DNA of 11,750 bases from Methanomicrobiales archaeon (GCA_012523385.1 JAAYIO010000099.1:1-11750), one strand, 5' to 3'; shown: positions 1 to 5,704, numbered from the stretch's first letter. The notes: generated by a model not told the origin, from the letters alone. Translations and numbers: made by a program.

Positions 1-733
1 GGTCAAGGTGTGCATGGGTCAAAACCACCGCATCCAGTGAACTGAGGGGCGATATTTCGGGGACTCCAAGAAAAGGGAATCCTTCCGTCGAACTGCCGGG
101 CTTCTCTCCGCAGTCAATTAATATTCTGCTCTCTGGTGTTGAAAGGAGAAATGCCGCTCTTCCGACCTCGCGGCAACAACCGAGGGTGGTGACACGGACC
201 CATTTGTCCTTGCTTCTGGCATCACTGTGGATTCTTTTCCCTATGCGCCGGAGAAAGTCTTTTCGTTCATCTTTAACCGACTTGAGGTACTGGCGAATAT
301 CTTTTACGGTCTTGCTTTCGATAGGTGGTGTCCGGACAACTTTTGCCGTCCATCCGATCTCTTTGGTGATATCACGGAGGGTCGCTCCGTTCTTTCCAAT
401 AACAACACCCGGCTTTTCGGCTTCAATGAGGACTTCTCCTGTATCGGGGTCAAAGAACATATCGGTGATGCCAGCACTCTCAGGAACTACTGCCCGTATT
501 TTTGGGGCAGCTTTCTCAGGGTCTTCAAGGATATTGGGGCGGACAACAATTCGTTTACGCAGTTCACGGGCAAGGATCTTAATTAAATCCTCCTGTTCGG
601 CAAACAACTTCGTATCATCCGTATAGATGACCAATTCCGGCCCTTCAAACTCAACCTCTGATATTGAAATACCCTTAGGTACTTTGGCATTGATCTTCTT
701 CCTGAGATCTTCTAAACGCTCTTCGATTAACAT
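1..733 (-). CDS. aCPSF1 (KH-domain beta-CASP ribonuclease), N-terminal 244 residues, partial
   Basis: This is the archaeal CPSF73 homologue (aCPSF1, also called FttA), a 5'-3' exo/endoribonuclease that cuts nascent RNA at U-rich 3' ends and promotes transcription termination. I translated the reverse strand from ATG at 733-731; it stays open to the left edge. Residues 1-60 match the family's N-terminal region (FEGPELVIY at 29-37). A KH-type GxxG loop (VIGKNG) lies at 111-116. The metallo-beta-lactamase domain starts near residue 178, and the zinc motif THAHLD ends exactly at the edge (H240, H242, D244). The remaining beta-CASP region lies outside the window. The gene follows psmB on the same strand by 44 bp with no clear SD, so co-transcription is likely. 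The usual GG before REVGR is CC here (LGCCREVGR). Family assignment is secure; the exact start is probable. Confidence 0.92.
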   Translation of the reverse strand, partial: MLIEERLEDLRKKINAKVPKGISISEVEFEGPELVIYTDDTKLFAEQEDLIKILARELRKRIVVRPNILEDPEKAAPKIRAVVPESAGITDMFFDPDTGEVLIEAEKPGVVIGKNGATLRDITKEIGWTAKVVRTPPIESKTVKDIRQYLKSVKDERKDFLRRIGKRIHSDARSKDKWVRVTTLGCCREVGRAAFLLSTPESRILIDCGEKPGSSTEGFPFLGVPEISPLSSLDAVVLTHAHLD

Positions 734-745
734 TAAAATCGTCCG

Positions 746-757
746 AAAAAAGAAAAA
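746..757 (-). terminator. U-rich tract between psmB and aCPSF1 gene
   Basis: Read on the minus strand, the 44-bp gap after the psmB stop contains T5-C-T6, just upstream of the aCPSF1 start. U-rich tracts of this kind mark archaeal transcription termination and aCPSF1 cleavage sites. It could end part of the psmB transcripts, or attenuate the downstream gene. No stem-loop precedes it. The sequence is clear; the function is inferred. Confidence 0.4.
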
Positions 758-777
758 TAGAGAGATGACAAAAGAGT

Positions 778-1392
778 TTAAAGAACCTCTTCGGTCATCT
801 CCTCGTATTTATCCTTGGTAATCACTACGATACTCATTGACTCACCAGATGCTGAATCACGACGGATGGCTGCCCTCAATGCTCGTATTGCAAGGCTTTT
901 TGCTGTTTCTTCATCCATATCCTCTTCAAAGCGATCTTCCAGCACACCATATGCAAACGGTGACCCTGAACCGGTAGAAACGATATCGCTTTCCTTTGAT
1001 GCACCGCCCATTGCATCCACCGAGTAGACACTGGGGCCATTGACATCAAATCCGCCTACGAGAAGCTGGACATAATAGGGATAATACCGGTTCTGATTCA
1101 GAACATTTGAGAGAAGCGACGCTGCTGCCCCCACGGTCATCTCACGCCCGCGACGAATCTGGTAGAGACTACATTCAACCTGCATCAACCGTGCAAGGGT
1201 CTGTGCATCGCCAACACCCCCGGCGATGGTCATACCAATTCGGTCGGCTATCTGGTAAACCTTTTTTGCTCGCTTGCTTGCAATCATCGTACCCATTGTG
1301 GCACGCCGTTCGGTAGCAAGCACTACACCATCGTGGAACACAAGACCTACAGTTGTAGTACTTTTTGTCACTCCTTCTGGTAGTTCTGACAT
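778..1392 (-). CDS. psmB: Proteasome beta subunit (20S core, catalytic)
   Basis: This is the catalytic beta subunit of the archaeal 20S proteasome, which assembles with alpha rings and PAN/Cdc48-type ATPases to degrade unfolded proteins in the cytoplasm. The 204-residue length is typical. An 11-residue propeptide precedes TTTVG, so the mature chain should begin at Thr12. Counting from that threonine, Glu17 and Lys33 fall at the expected catalytic positions, and the family motifs GGVGDAQ, GGFD and DAMGG follow. The residue before the cleavage site is Ser rather than the usual Gly. ATG at 1392-1390 is preceded by a strong SD (GGAGGAT, 1404-1398). A TATA-like CTTTATAG lies about 75 bp upstream. 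The aCPSF1 gene follows 44 bp downstream and is probably in the same transcript. Confidence 0.96.
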   Translation of the reverse strand: MSELPEGVTKSTTTVGLVFHDGVVLATERRATMGTMIASKRAKKVYQIADRIGMTIAGGVGDAQTLARLMQVECSLYQIRRGREMTVGAAASLLSNVLNQNRYYPYYVQLLVGGFDVNGPSVYSVDAMGGASKESDIVSTGSGSPFAYGVLEDRFEEDMDEETAKSLAIRALRAAIRRDSASGESMSIVVITKDKYEEMTEEVL

Positions 1393-1464
1393 TTACAATC
1401 CTCCAATCAAAAGTTCGCTATATTAAGAGAGTAAAAGCGCTTGGATATACAACGCGCCAGTATT

Positions 1465-1472
1465 CTATAAAG
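1465..1472 (-). promoter_or_regulatory. Candidate TATA box for psmB
   Basis: CTTTATAG on the minus strand would place a transcription start near 1440-1446, leaving a leader of about 50 nt that includes the psmB SD. A second AT-rich candidate (TTAATATA, around 1419-1426) is so close to the gene that its transcript would barely include the SD. Assigned by position and composition only. Confidence 0.35.
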
Positions 1473-1484
1473 GTATTGGATATA

Positions 1485-1506
1485 CTTTCAGAAATGAATC
1501 TGAAAG
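1485..1506 (-). repeat. Perfect 8-bp inverted repeat downstream of the CBS gene
   Basis: CTTTCAGA (1485-1492) and TCTGAAAG (1499-1506) are perfect inverted copies around a 6-nt spacer, 6 bp after the stop of the CBS-domain gene. In RNA it forms an 8-bp hairpin. No U-run follows on the minus strand, so it is not a classic terminator. It also lies just upstream of the candidate psmB TATA box, so it could be an operator. Its function is unknown. Confidence 0.45.
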
Positions 1507-1512
1507 AAAGCA

Positions 1513-2337
1513 TTACGCTTCTTTAAGAATGATGCGGATAAGATCGCGGTCATATAGCATAGAAACCATCTTGCGATCACCGTTTATTACCGGGAGCTGA
1601 TCAACCCGTGCACGTTTCATCTTCAGTGCACATTCACTCACTTCAGCATTCAGAGGAACAGCTACGACTTCTTTTACCATGGCCTCTTTAACCGGTTTAT
1701 CCGGGAGTTGCACCTTGGATATCCCATAGGATATGCTGTAGTTGTCGCGGAGAGATTCCCATGTCCATTCATCGTCGTCGGTGCCATTTGAGAAGTCACT
1801 CACTTCAACACTATCTTCAATATTTGAATGGCGGATTAAATCACGTTCTGAGATAATGCCCGTTAACTGACCGTCTTCATTCAGAATAGGTACAGCATCA
1901 TACCCGGACATCTCCATAATTCTGCCGACAAGGGGCAGGGGAGTCTCTTCCCATATTGCATAAGCATGGGAGCTGAACGTATAGCGAATTTCATCGGTGA
2001 TCTTCATCTTGGCGATGGCGCCCACAATATCAGATATGCTGATCAAGCCGACAAGTGCTCCCTTTTCCACCACGGGCAGACGGCGGAAATGATTTTCAAC
2101 CAAAACCTTCGCTGCATCCTGAATGGTTGCATCGGGGGAGATTGTCACGGGATTCGGTGTCATCAGAAGCCCGAGCTGTATCTCGTCAGCCTTTCTGAGC
2201 ATGTCCTTTCGGGTAATGATGCCTACGAGCACCCCTCCCTTCAGGACAGGAACGCCACTGATGCCAGTCCGCTTCAGAATCCTGAGCACATCATCTCTAT
2301 TGCCGGGAATCTCTACACCGACAACATCTGTTGTCAT
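1513..2337 (-). CDS. Protein with four CBS domains (two Bateman modules)
   Basis: A soluble 274-residue protein made of CBS motifs, which usually sense adenosyl ligands such as AMP, ATP or SAM. I see four: residues 1-50 (GVPVLKGGVLVGIITRKDML), 57-112 (MTPNPVTI to LVGLISISDI), about 115-172 (DAVPILNEDG then GIISERDLI) and 213-272 (VKEAMVKEVVAV to YDRDLIRIIL). No other domain is attached. It is the last gene of a probable operon behind the amidohydrolase and uspA. ATG at 2337-2335 is the first canonical start, but it has no good SD. The nine codons before it read IIPETVRDV, which completes a standard CBS opening (VRDVMTTDVV), with an SD-like GGTGGTGA upstream. A non-ATG start at ATA 2364 or 2361 is therefore possible. 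The ligand is unknown. Confidence 0.9.
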   Translation of the reverse strand: MTTDVVGVEIPGNRDDVLRILKRTGISGVPVLKGGVLVGIITRKDMLRKADEIQLGLLMTPNPVTISPDATIQDAAKVLVENHFRRLPVVEKGALVGLISISDIVGAIAKMKITDEIRYTFSSHAYAIWEETPLPLVGRIMEMSGYDAVPILNEDGQLTGIISERDLIRHSNIEDSVEVSDFSNGTDDDEWTWESLRDNYSISYGISKVQLPDKPVKEAMVKEVVAVPLNAEVSECALKMKRARVDQLPVINGDRKMVSMLYDRDLIRIILKEA

Positions 2338-2360
2338 TACGTCACGAACGGTTTCCGGTA

Positions 2361-2789
2361 TTATGTTCTCACCACCAATGTGCTGACTGGGCTATGCTGA
2401 ACAACATGTTGTGACACACTGCCGAGGAGAATCGTATCGATATCACTCTTTCCATGTGAACCGAGAACAATCAAATCTGCATGCAGATCCGTTGCTGCAG
2501 CAATGATTTCAATGCCCGCATGGCCTTTTCCAAAAAGCGTATTCAGGTTCAAGCCTTCTTCTTCGCACCGTTTCTCTGCATAGGAAAAGACATTCAGTCC
2601 CTGCTGTTCCAGCAGATTTCTGATATATGTCTGGTTTGCATCTGCAGGGATATCAGTAAAAAGACCGGTTTCAAGAATATGAATTACATTAAGCTTTGCA
2701 TTCCACACCTTTGCCTCGGACAGCGCCGTTTCCAGGGTTTTAATACTAATTTCTGATCCGTCTACGGCGACGAGAATATTTGTAAACAC
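2361..2789 (-). CDS. Universal stress protein (UspA family, ATP-binding type)
   Basis: A single-domain universal stress protein of 142 residues, the normal family length. It opens with the typical first strand (NILVAVDGSE, residues 4-13). It ends with the nucleotide-binding signature G-2x-G-9x-G-S (G110, G113, G123), which marks the ATP-binding branch. These proteins usually dimerise and act in stress adaptation; no specific role can be read here. The start is GTG at 2789-2787, supported by AGAGGTG at 2803-2797 with a 5-nt spacer. It begins 22 bp after the amidohydrolase stop, and its own stop abuts the CBS gene, so the three genes are probably co-transcribed. Confidence 0.93.
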   Translation of the reverse strand: MFTNILVAVDGSEISIKTLETALSEAKVWNAKLNVIHILETGLFTDIPADANQTYIRNLLEQQGLNVFSYAEKRCEEEGLNLNTLFGKGHAGIEIIAAATDLHADLIVLGSHGKSDIDTILLGSVSQHVVQHSPVSTLVVRT

Positions 2790-2811
2790 AGGTACACCTC
2801 TTAGAATTGCC

Positions 2812-3831
2812 TTATAAGTGTTGCAAATTGTATGTTAAAAGACTTCCTTCAAGGTCGGATGGGTTTAGTCTGCTTATTATAGTGTTTACCATGCATTTAG
2901 AGTATTTCGCATTCGAACGCGCCGTATTTAATCGGATAAATCGTGCATCATTACCTTTATTTATGGTATAATCCTTTTCCGCGAGGCGACTCCCTGCAGT
3001 TGCCATCCTGAGAAGGTCTATTGCATCAATTCCATACACATAATGGCAGAATGCCATCTCTGCTGCGATATCGGGCTGAACAAACATGACATTATCTGTC
3101 CCCAAAAAGAGTTCCACTCCTGCTGCAAGCATCTCATGGATAGGTGGATTATGGCGGGATGAGGTGACTCCCAATCTCCAGTTGGAACGGGGACAGATAA
3201 CAACGGGTATTCCTGCATCAGCTATTGTTCGTATTTGGGCTGAGGTTGCATGAGTGCAGTGAACGAGCATATCCGGGTCAAAGGAAAGGGCTGTTTCGAC
3301 ATCTTTGCTGTCTTTTTCTCCTGCATGAAAGGCAATCTTTTTTCCGTTCGCCCGTGCCGTATCGATGATTCCGGATAACTCCTTTCCATAATGGCGGGTG
3401 CTGGAGATGCCCAGGCCGTCACTGACTGCTTCCCCGCCATCCCGACCAAAAATGACTGAATCAAGGGGGCATTCGGCATTTGCTTTTTCAAGATACTTTA
3501 CCCCGGATATGCCCCCTTCCCGGAAATCTGCAAATCCTAACACACCGCTTTTGGTCATCGTTTGAATACTTGCCTGCATCGCTTCGACACAGGTATCAGG
3601 AGACGACTCACGAAGCAGACGGTGTTTCAGGCCATCCGGGGGTGCGACAAGTTCACTGAGGGTGCCGGGGGCATCGATGTCCAGTGCAATGGTGTCACCC
3701 AGATGCGTGTGGGCATTAAAAAAACCTGGAAATATCCAGACGTCGGGAACGTGGGAAATCTCTTCGATTGCAGAGATTTCCCCATTGGTGACAACAATCT
3801 GTACATTCTGTTCCTCAAATGCGTCTCCCAC
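2812..3831 (-). CDS. Metal-dependent amidohydrolase (cytosine/nucleoside deaminase-like)
   Basis: A TIM-barrel amidohydrolase of the cytosine-deaminase/DadD-like group, expected to hydrolyse or deaminate a small, probably nucleobase-like, substrate with one metal ion. In numbering from GTG 3831, metal ligands are H41 and H43 (NAHTH), H169 (FHAGE), H191 or H194 (VHCTH) and D246 (GTDN). At about 340 residues it is shorter than DadD-type deaminases, and the substrate cannot be assigned. GTG at 3831 has GAGGGA upstream at 3846-3841. The open frame continues upstream with family-like sequence (NSEQIYEGRTL), back to CTG at 3867-3865, which follows GGAAGGTGA (3882-3874) at 6-nt spacing. The true start may therefore lie upstream. 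First gene of an operon with uspA and the CBS gene. Confidence 0.87.
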   Translation of the reverse strand: MGDAFEEQNVQIVVTNGEISAIEEISHVPDVWIFPGFFNAHTHLGDTIALDIDAPGTLSELVAPPDGLKHRLLRESSPDTCVEAMQASIQTMTKSGVLGFADFREGGISGVKYLEKANAECPLDSVIFGRDGGEAVSDGLGISSTRHYGKELSGIIDTARANGKKIAFHAGEKDSKDVETALSFDPDMLVHCTHATSAQIRTIADAGIPVVICPRSNWRLGVTSSRHNPPIHEMLAAGVELFLGTDNVMFVQPDIAAEMAFCHYVYGIDAIDLLRMATAGSRLAEKDYTINKGNDARFIRLNTARSNAKYSKCMVNTIISRLNPSDLEGSLLTYNLQHL

Positions 3832-3883
3832 CAGAGTTCTTCCCTCATATATCTGTTCAGAATTCAGTCTTCTTCACCTTCCA

Positions 3884-3894
3884 TTTTAAATATG
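3884..3894. promoter_or_regulatory. Shared TATA element between amidohydrolase and secG
   Basis: TTTTAAATATG (3884-3894, + strand) contains the near-symmetric core TTTAAA. On the + strand it sits 25-30 bp before the secG ATG, the spacing expected for a leaderless transcript. On the minus strand the same core would start transcripts near 3862, upstream of the amidohydrolase GTG. An identical 11-mer precedes the candidate ncRNA at 5463-5473. Confidence 0.5.
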
Positions 3895-3914
3895 CTAAAA
3901 CTCAATTGTACTGC

Positions 3915-4073
3915 ATGGCAAAAAAGAGTGGTGGAAGGCTTGTATCCTCAGCCGGTCTGGTAACGTATTATGATAGTGAAGATCGCAGAGCCGTGCATAT
4001 TGCACCGACAACGGTCATGATTGTTGCCGGAGCAATTGCTGTTCTTACAATCGTTCTGAATGTATTATACTAA
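3915..4073 (+). CDS. secG: Preprotein translocase Sec61-beta / SecG subunit
   Basis: The small beta subunit of the archaeal SecYE-beta translocon, a tail-anchored membrane protein in the cytoplasmic membrane. The 52-residue protein has the family pattern: MAKKSGGRLVSSAGLVTYYD at the cytosolic N-terminus, then one transmembrane segment at about residues 28-52 (from HIAPTTVMIV to the C-terminus). I chose ATG 3915 because it gives the exact family N-terminus. Upstream in-frame codons do not look related. There is no SD, and the TATA element at 3884-3894 is at leaderless spacing. The gene converges on cofE with 2 bp between the stop codons. Confidence 0.95.
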   Translation: MAKKSGGRLVSSAGLVTYYDSEDRRAVHIAPTTVMIVAGAIAVLTIVLNVLY

Positions 4074-4085
4074 TATTATTTTTTC
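4074..4085 (+). terminator. T-tract terminator of secG
   Basis: TATTATTTTTTC directly follows the secG stop. The T6 run is formed by the last lysine codons and stop of the convergent cofE gene, so the terminator overlaps coding sequence. Consistent with an archaeal U-tract terminator; not tested. Confidence 0.45.
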
Positions 4086-4813
4086 ATCGCTTTTCGGGTG
4101 ATATCTTCTTCTGCAGTGAAGTACAGATTGTCATGCCCTTTCCAATAAGGAGCATTTCTGACGATAACCGCCGGGACGCCGCGATTGCTCTCCCCCATCA
4201 CAAAATTTGCGATGCCTGCGATCTCGTCCACTACGGCTTCTTCGGTGATCTCAAGCACGTGACCGAAGAGATCCGTATCTCCGCGGTAATCCTGAATGGC
4301 GGGCATGCCGCTCCATCCGATAGCGGATCCGGTCTGTCCTCTTCGAAATGATCGTCCACAGGTATCGGAGAGAATAACCCGGATATTTTTCCCCGTGATC
4401 CTCTTTATCTCCTGCCGGATTTCATCTGCTGCCTCCATGGGATGAGGAGGGAGCACAATGATAAGTCCGTCCTCTACATTGGAATGGTCAATACCTGCCC
4501 GCACACCCACATGTCCATGCGGCAGGGAGCAGAGAATAAACGGATAATCGATGATGATGTCATCGGCTTCATCAAGCACTGCCTGAATAAAGCGGGGGTC
4601 TTCATTATTTCTTTTAGCGATTGTCTCTGCCCGTTCTGTTGGCTTGATATCTGCGAGGATTCTCAAGTATCCCTTTGATTTGGAATATGCAGATGATGCG
4701 ATAATGAGAATGTCGCCATCCTGGATTGCGAGGGCATTTGCGATGAATTCAGGGAAATTATCGCCTGCATGAATGATCGGTATTCCTTCGACGGGAATTA
4801 TTTCAATTGTCAT
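4076..4813 (-). CDS. cofE: Coenzyme F420-0:L-glutamate ligase family protein
   Basis: CofE adds glutamate residues to F420-0 in a GTP-dependent reaction, making the F420 used as hydride carrier in methanogenesis. The 245-residue length fits. Recognisable stretches are the N-terminal EIIPVEGIP then GDNF (4-20), SKSKGYL (44-50), the central RAGIDHSNVEDG (105-116), the conserved active-site block SDTCGRSFRRGQTGSAIG (149-166), DYRGDTDLFG (175-184) and the late MGESNRGVP (206-214). Family assignment is strong. A functional paralogue cannot be excluded, since the block reads DTCGRSF rather than a form like DSxGRPF. ATG 4813 has no SD, but a TATA-like TTTTTATT at 4842-4835 is at leaderless distance. 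It is divergent from the zinc-ribbon gene at 4928. Confidence 0.85.
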   Translation of the reverse strand: MTIEIIPVEGIPIIHAGDNFPEFIANALAIQDGDILIIASSAYSKSKGYLRILADIKPTERAETIAKRNNEDPRFIQAVLDEADDIIIDYPFILCSLPHGHVGVRAGIDHSNVEDGLIIVLPPHPMEAADEIRQEIKRITGKNIRVILSDTCGRSFRRGQTGSAIGWSGMPAIQDYRGDTDLFGHVLEITEEAVVDEIAGIANFVMGESNRGVPAVIVRNAPYWKGHDNLYFTAEEDITRKAMKK

Positions 4814-4834
4814 TACTCAATAATAATCGCCTGA

Positions 4835-4842
4835 AATAAAAA
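4835..4842 (-). promoter_or_regulatory. Candidate TATA box for cofE
   Basis: TTTTTATT on the minus strand is centred about 25 bp before the cofE ATG, which has no SD. This predicts a leaderless mRNA. Confidence 0.4.
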
Positions 4843-4892
4843 CTATCCGTAAATGTCCTGTCACTTTCGCCACCGGACACCGGTAACAAAGG

Positions 4893-4900
4893 TTAATAAT
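4893..4900 (+). promoter_or_regulatory. Candidate TATA box for the DUF1922-like gene
   Basis: TTAATAAT lies 28-35 bp before ATG 4928, which lacks an SD. This supports ATG 4928 rather than the upstream in-frame ATG 4853, which lies before the box. Confidence 0.4.
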
Positions 4901-4927
4901 CTTGGCGAATACATAAGCGACATATCG

Positions 4928-5203
4928 ATGTACCTTATTGTCCGTTGTGAGAACTGCTATACGTTCAGTTATATGGATCGGTTCCAGAAGTGGAAACTCT
5001 GTCCGGTCTGTGGAGGAACCATGGAGCGGGGCAGTGTTCCCGAGTATCTTGAAGTGGCAGATCACCATGAAGCCGAAGCGGTGATTGCTGAACTGGAGCG
5101 CTATCTATATGAGAATAAAAGAACGGACTTCACTCTTGATGAGACGGAAAAACTGCGTGCGGCGTATATACGCCGGGTCAGTAGCAGTGTAGAGAACCGC
5201 TGA
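4928..5203 (+). CDS. DUF1922-like single zinc-ribbon protein
   Basis: A 91-residue protein of unknown function that resembles the archaeal DUF1922 group. It begins MYLIVRCENC and has one zinc ribbon formed by two CxxC knuckles (CENC at residues 7-10 and CPVC near 24-27). A charged, probably helical C-terminal part follows (HHEAEAVIAELERYLYENK). An ATG further upstream at 4853 would add 25 residues. That segment looks non-coding and includes the TATA-like box, so I prefer ATG 4928 with a leaderless transcript. The stop TGA at 5201-5203 abuts the stop of the opposite gene with no base between them (TGATCA). A role in nucleic-acid or protein binding is plausible only from the zinc ribbon. Confidence 0.75.
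   Translation: MYLIVRCENCYTFSYMDRFQKWKLCPVCGGTMERGSVPEYLEVADHHEAEAVIAELERYLYENKRTDFTLDETEKLRAAYIRRVSSSVENR
5160..5175. repeat. 16-bp perfect palindrome inside the DUF1922-like gene
   Basis: CGGCGTATATACGCCG reads the same on both strands and lies in the last part of the DUF1922-like coding region. It could be a protein-binding site or chance; nothing nearby decides. Confidence 0.4.
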
Positions 5204-5356
5204 TCACCAGGGTTTTCCACAACCGGGGCAGATCATGGTGACCTGGCGACCACAATAGGGACAATACAACTGACTGTTATTTTCGCGCTGTATGAGTGGC
5301 CTGCCACAATTCTTACAATGGATGGGTGCCGTATATCCGCACGTGTGTTTCAGCAT
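5204..5356 (-). CDS. Small double zinc-ribbon protein
   Basis: A 50-residue protein that is little more than cysteine knuckles. It starts MLKHTCGY, followed by CKNCG, CPYCG and CPGCGKPW at the C-terminus, a double zinc-ribbon pattern. A TTG at 5398 would add 14 residues, but ATG 5356-5354 has a TATA-like AATTTATC 27-34 bp upstream (5390-5383), so I prefer it. Function is unknown. Such proteins often bind nucleic acid or partner proteins. It converges exactly on the other zinc-ribbon gene. The 17-residue run between the first and second knuckles is free of other known motifs. Confidence 0.65.
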   Translation of the reverse strand: MLKHTCGYTAPIHCKNCGRPLIQRENNSQLYCPYCGRQVTMICPGCGKPW

Positions 5357-5382
5357 TAATTCATATATTCGAAAGATTCCCT

Positions 5383-5390
5383 GATAAATT
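5383..5390 (-). promoter_or_regulatory. Candidate TATA box for the double zinc-ribbon gene
   Basis: AATTTATC on the minus strand, 27-34 bp before ATG 5356, at the distance expected for a leaderless transcript. Confidence 0.3.
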
Positions 5391-5463
5391 GTTGCCAATC
5401 TATCGGATAAACAACCTCAGGCAATCATGGTAACCGTCGCCGAATACATTATTTTTTGGTTTT

Positions 5464-5471
5464 TTTAAATA
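5464..5471 (+). promoter_or_regulatory. Candidate TATA box of the 5495-5691 RNA
   Basis: TTTAAATA lies within the 11-mer TTTTAAATATG that also precedes secG. About 28 bp downstream of its centre is TGC (5495-5497), a usual start-site context for methanogen stable RNAs. The flank upstream is T-rich, without a clear BRE. Confidence 0.5.
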
Positions 5472-5494
5472 TGAGTGAATGATATCATCGTTTG

Positions 5495-5691
5495 TGCTGA
5501 ATATCCGGCAATCAGAACATCTCTTTATTGCATCCGATATCCTGTGTAATCAGGTTTATCTCTCTTTATCGCGGTATTTCCCCATCCGGGGGATAGGGGA
5601 ACTGTCGGCTGCGGATGGGTATTGATATCCGTTCAGCAGATTACCCCCTATTATCATGAAATTCCCCGGTCACATTCAGTTTTTTTATTTT
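5495..5691 (+). ncRNA. Candidate structured non-coding RNA (unknown family)
   Basis: There is no convincing ORF here, but a fold can be read by eye. The 5' end TGCTGAA (5495-5501) pairs with TTCAGCA (5632-5638), a 7-bp closing stem plus one G-U. Inside are three hairpins: GCAAT/ATTGC (5508-5512 with 5527-5531); GATA and CCTG with CAGG and TATC (5536-5544 with 5551-5560); and CCCATCCG/CGGATGGG (5581-5588 with 5612-5619). The loop of the last contains ATAGGGG (5593-5599), complementary to CCCCTAT (5645-5651) in the 3' tail. A TATA box sits at the right distance upstream, and T7-A-T4 ends the region. I do not recognise it as SRP RNA, RNase P RNA, tRNA or a known riboswitch. No + strand gene follows, so an independent RNA is more likely than a leader. 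Confidence 0.5.
5680..5691 (+). terminator. T-tract terminator of the candidate RNA
   Basis: TTTTTTTATTTT on the + strand, 14 bp short of the convergent fwdA stop. No matching T-tract is seen on the minus strand after fwdA, so the tract is best explained as ending a + strand transcript. Confidence 0.5.
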
Positions 5692-5704
5692 GGGATGGCG
5701 CGCA

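Noticed and set aside
186..626. Open frames on the + strand (186-626, 227-586) opposite the aCPSF1 gene
   Set aside because: They are antisense to a clear KH/metallo-beta-lactamase coding sequence, have no family motifs and no SD or TATA context.
4817..5068. Minus-strand frame of 83 codons opposite the DUF1922-like gene
   Set aside because: It is antisense to the two zinc knuckles of the + strand gene and covers both divergent promoters; no recognisable protein sequence.
5399..5463. Possible coding or repeat content between the double zinc-ribbon gene and the RNA promoter
   Set aside because: Only T-rich sequence before the TATA box; no ORF, repeat or hairpin that I can support.
5495..5640. 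Reading the candidate RNA as a riboswitch or leader
   Set aside because: No + strand gene follows; the next gene (fwdA) is convergent and the T-tract ends transcription before it.
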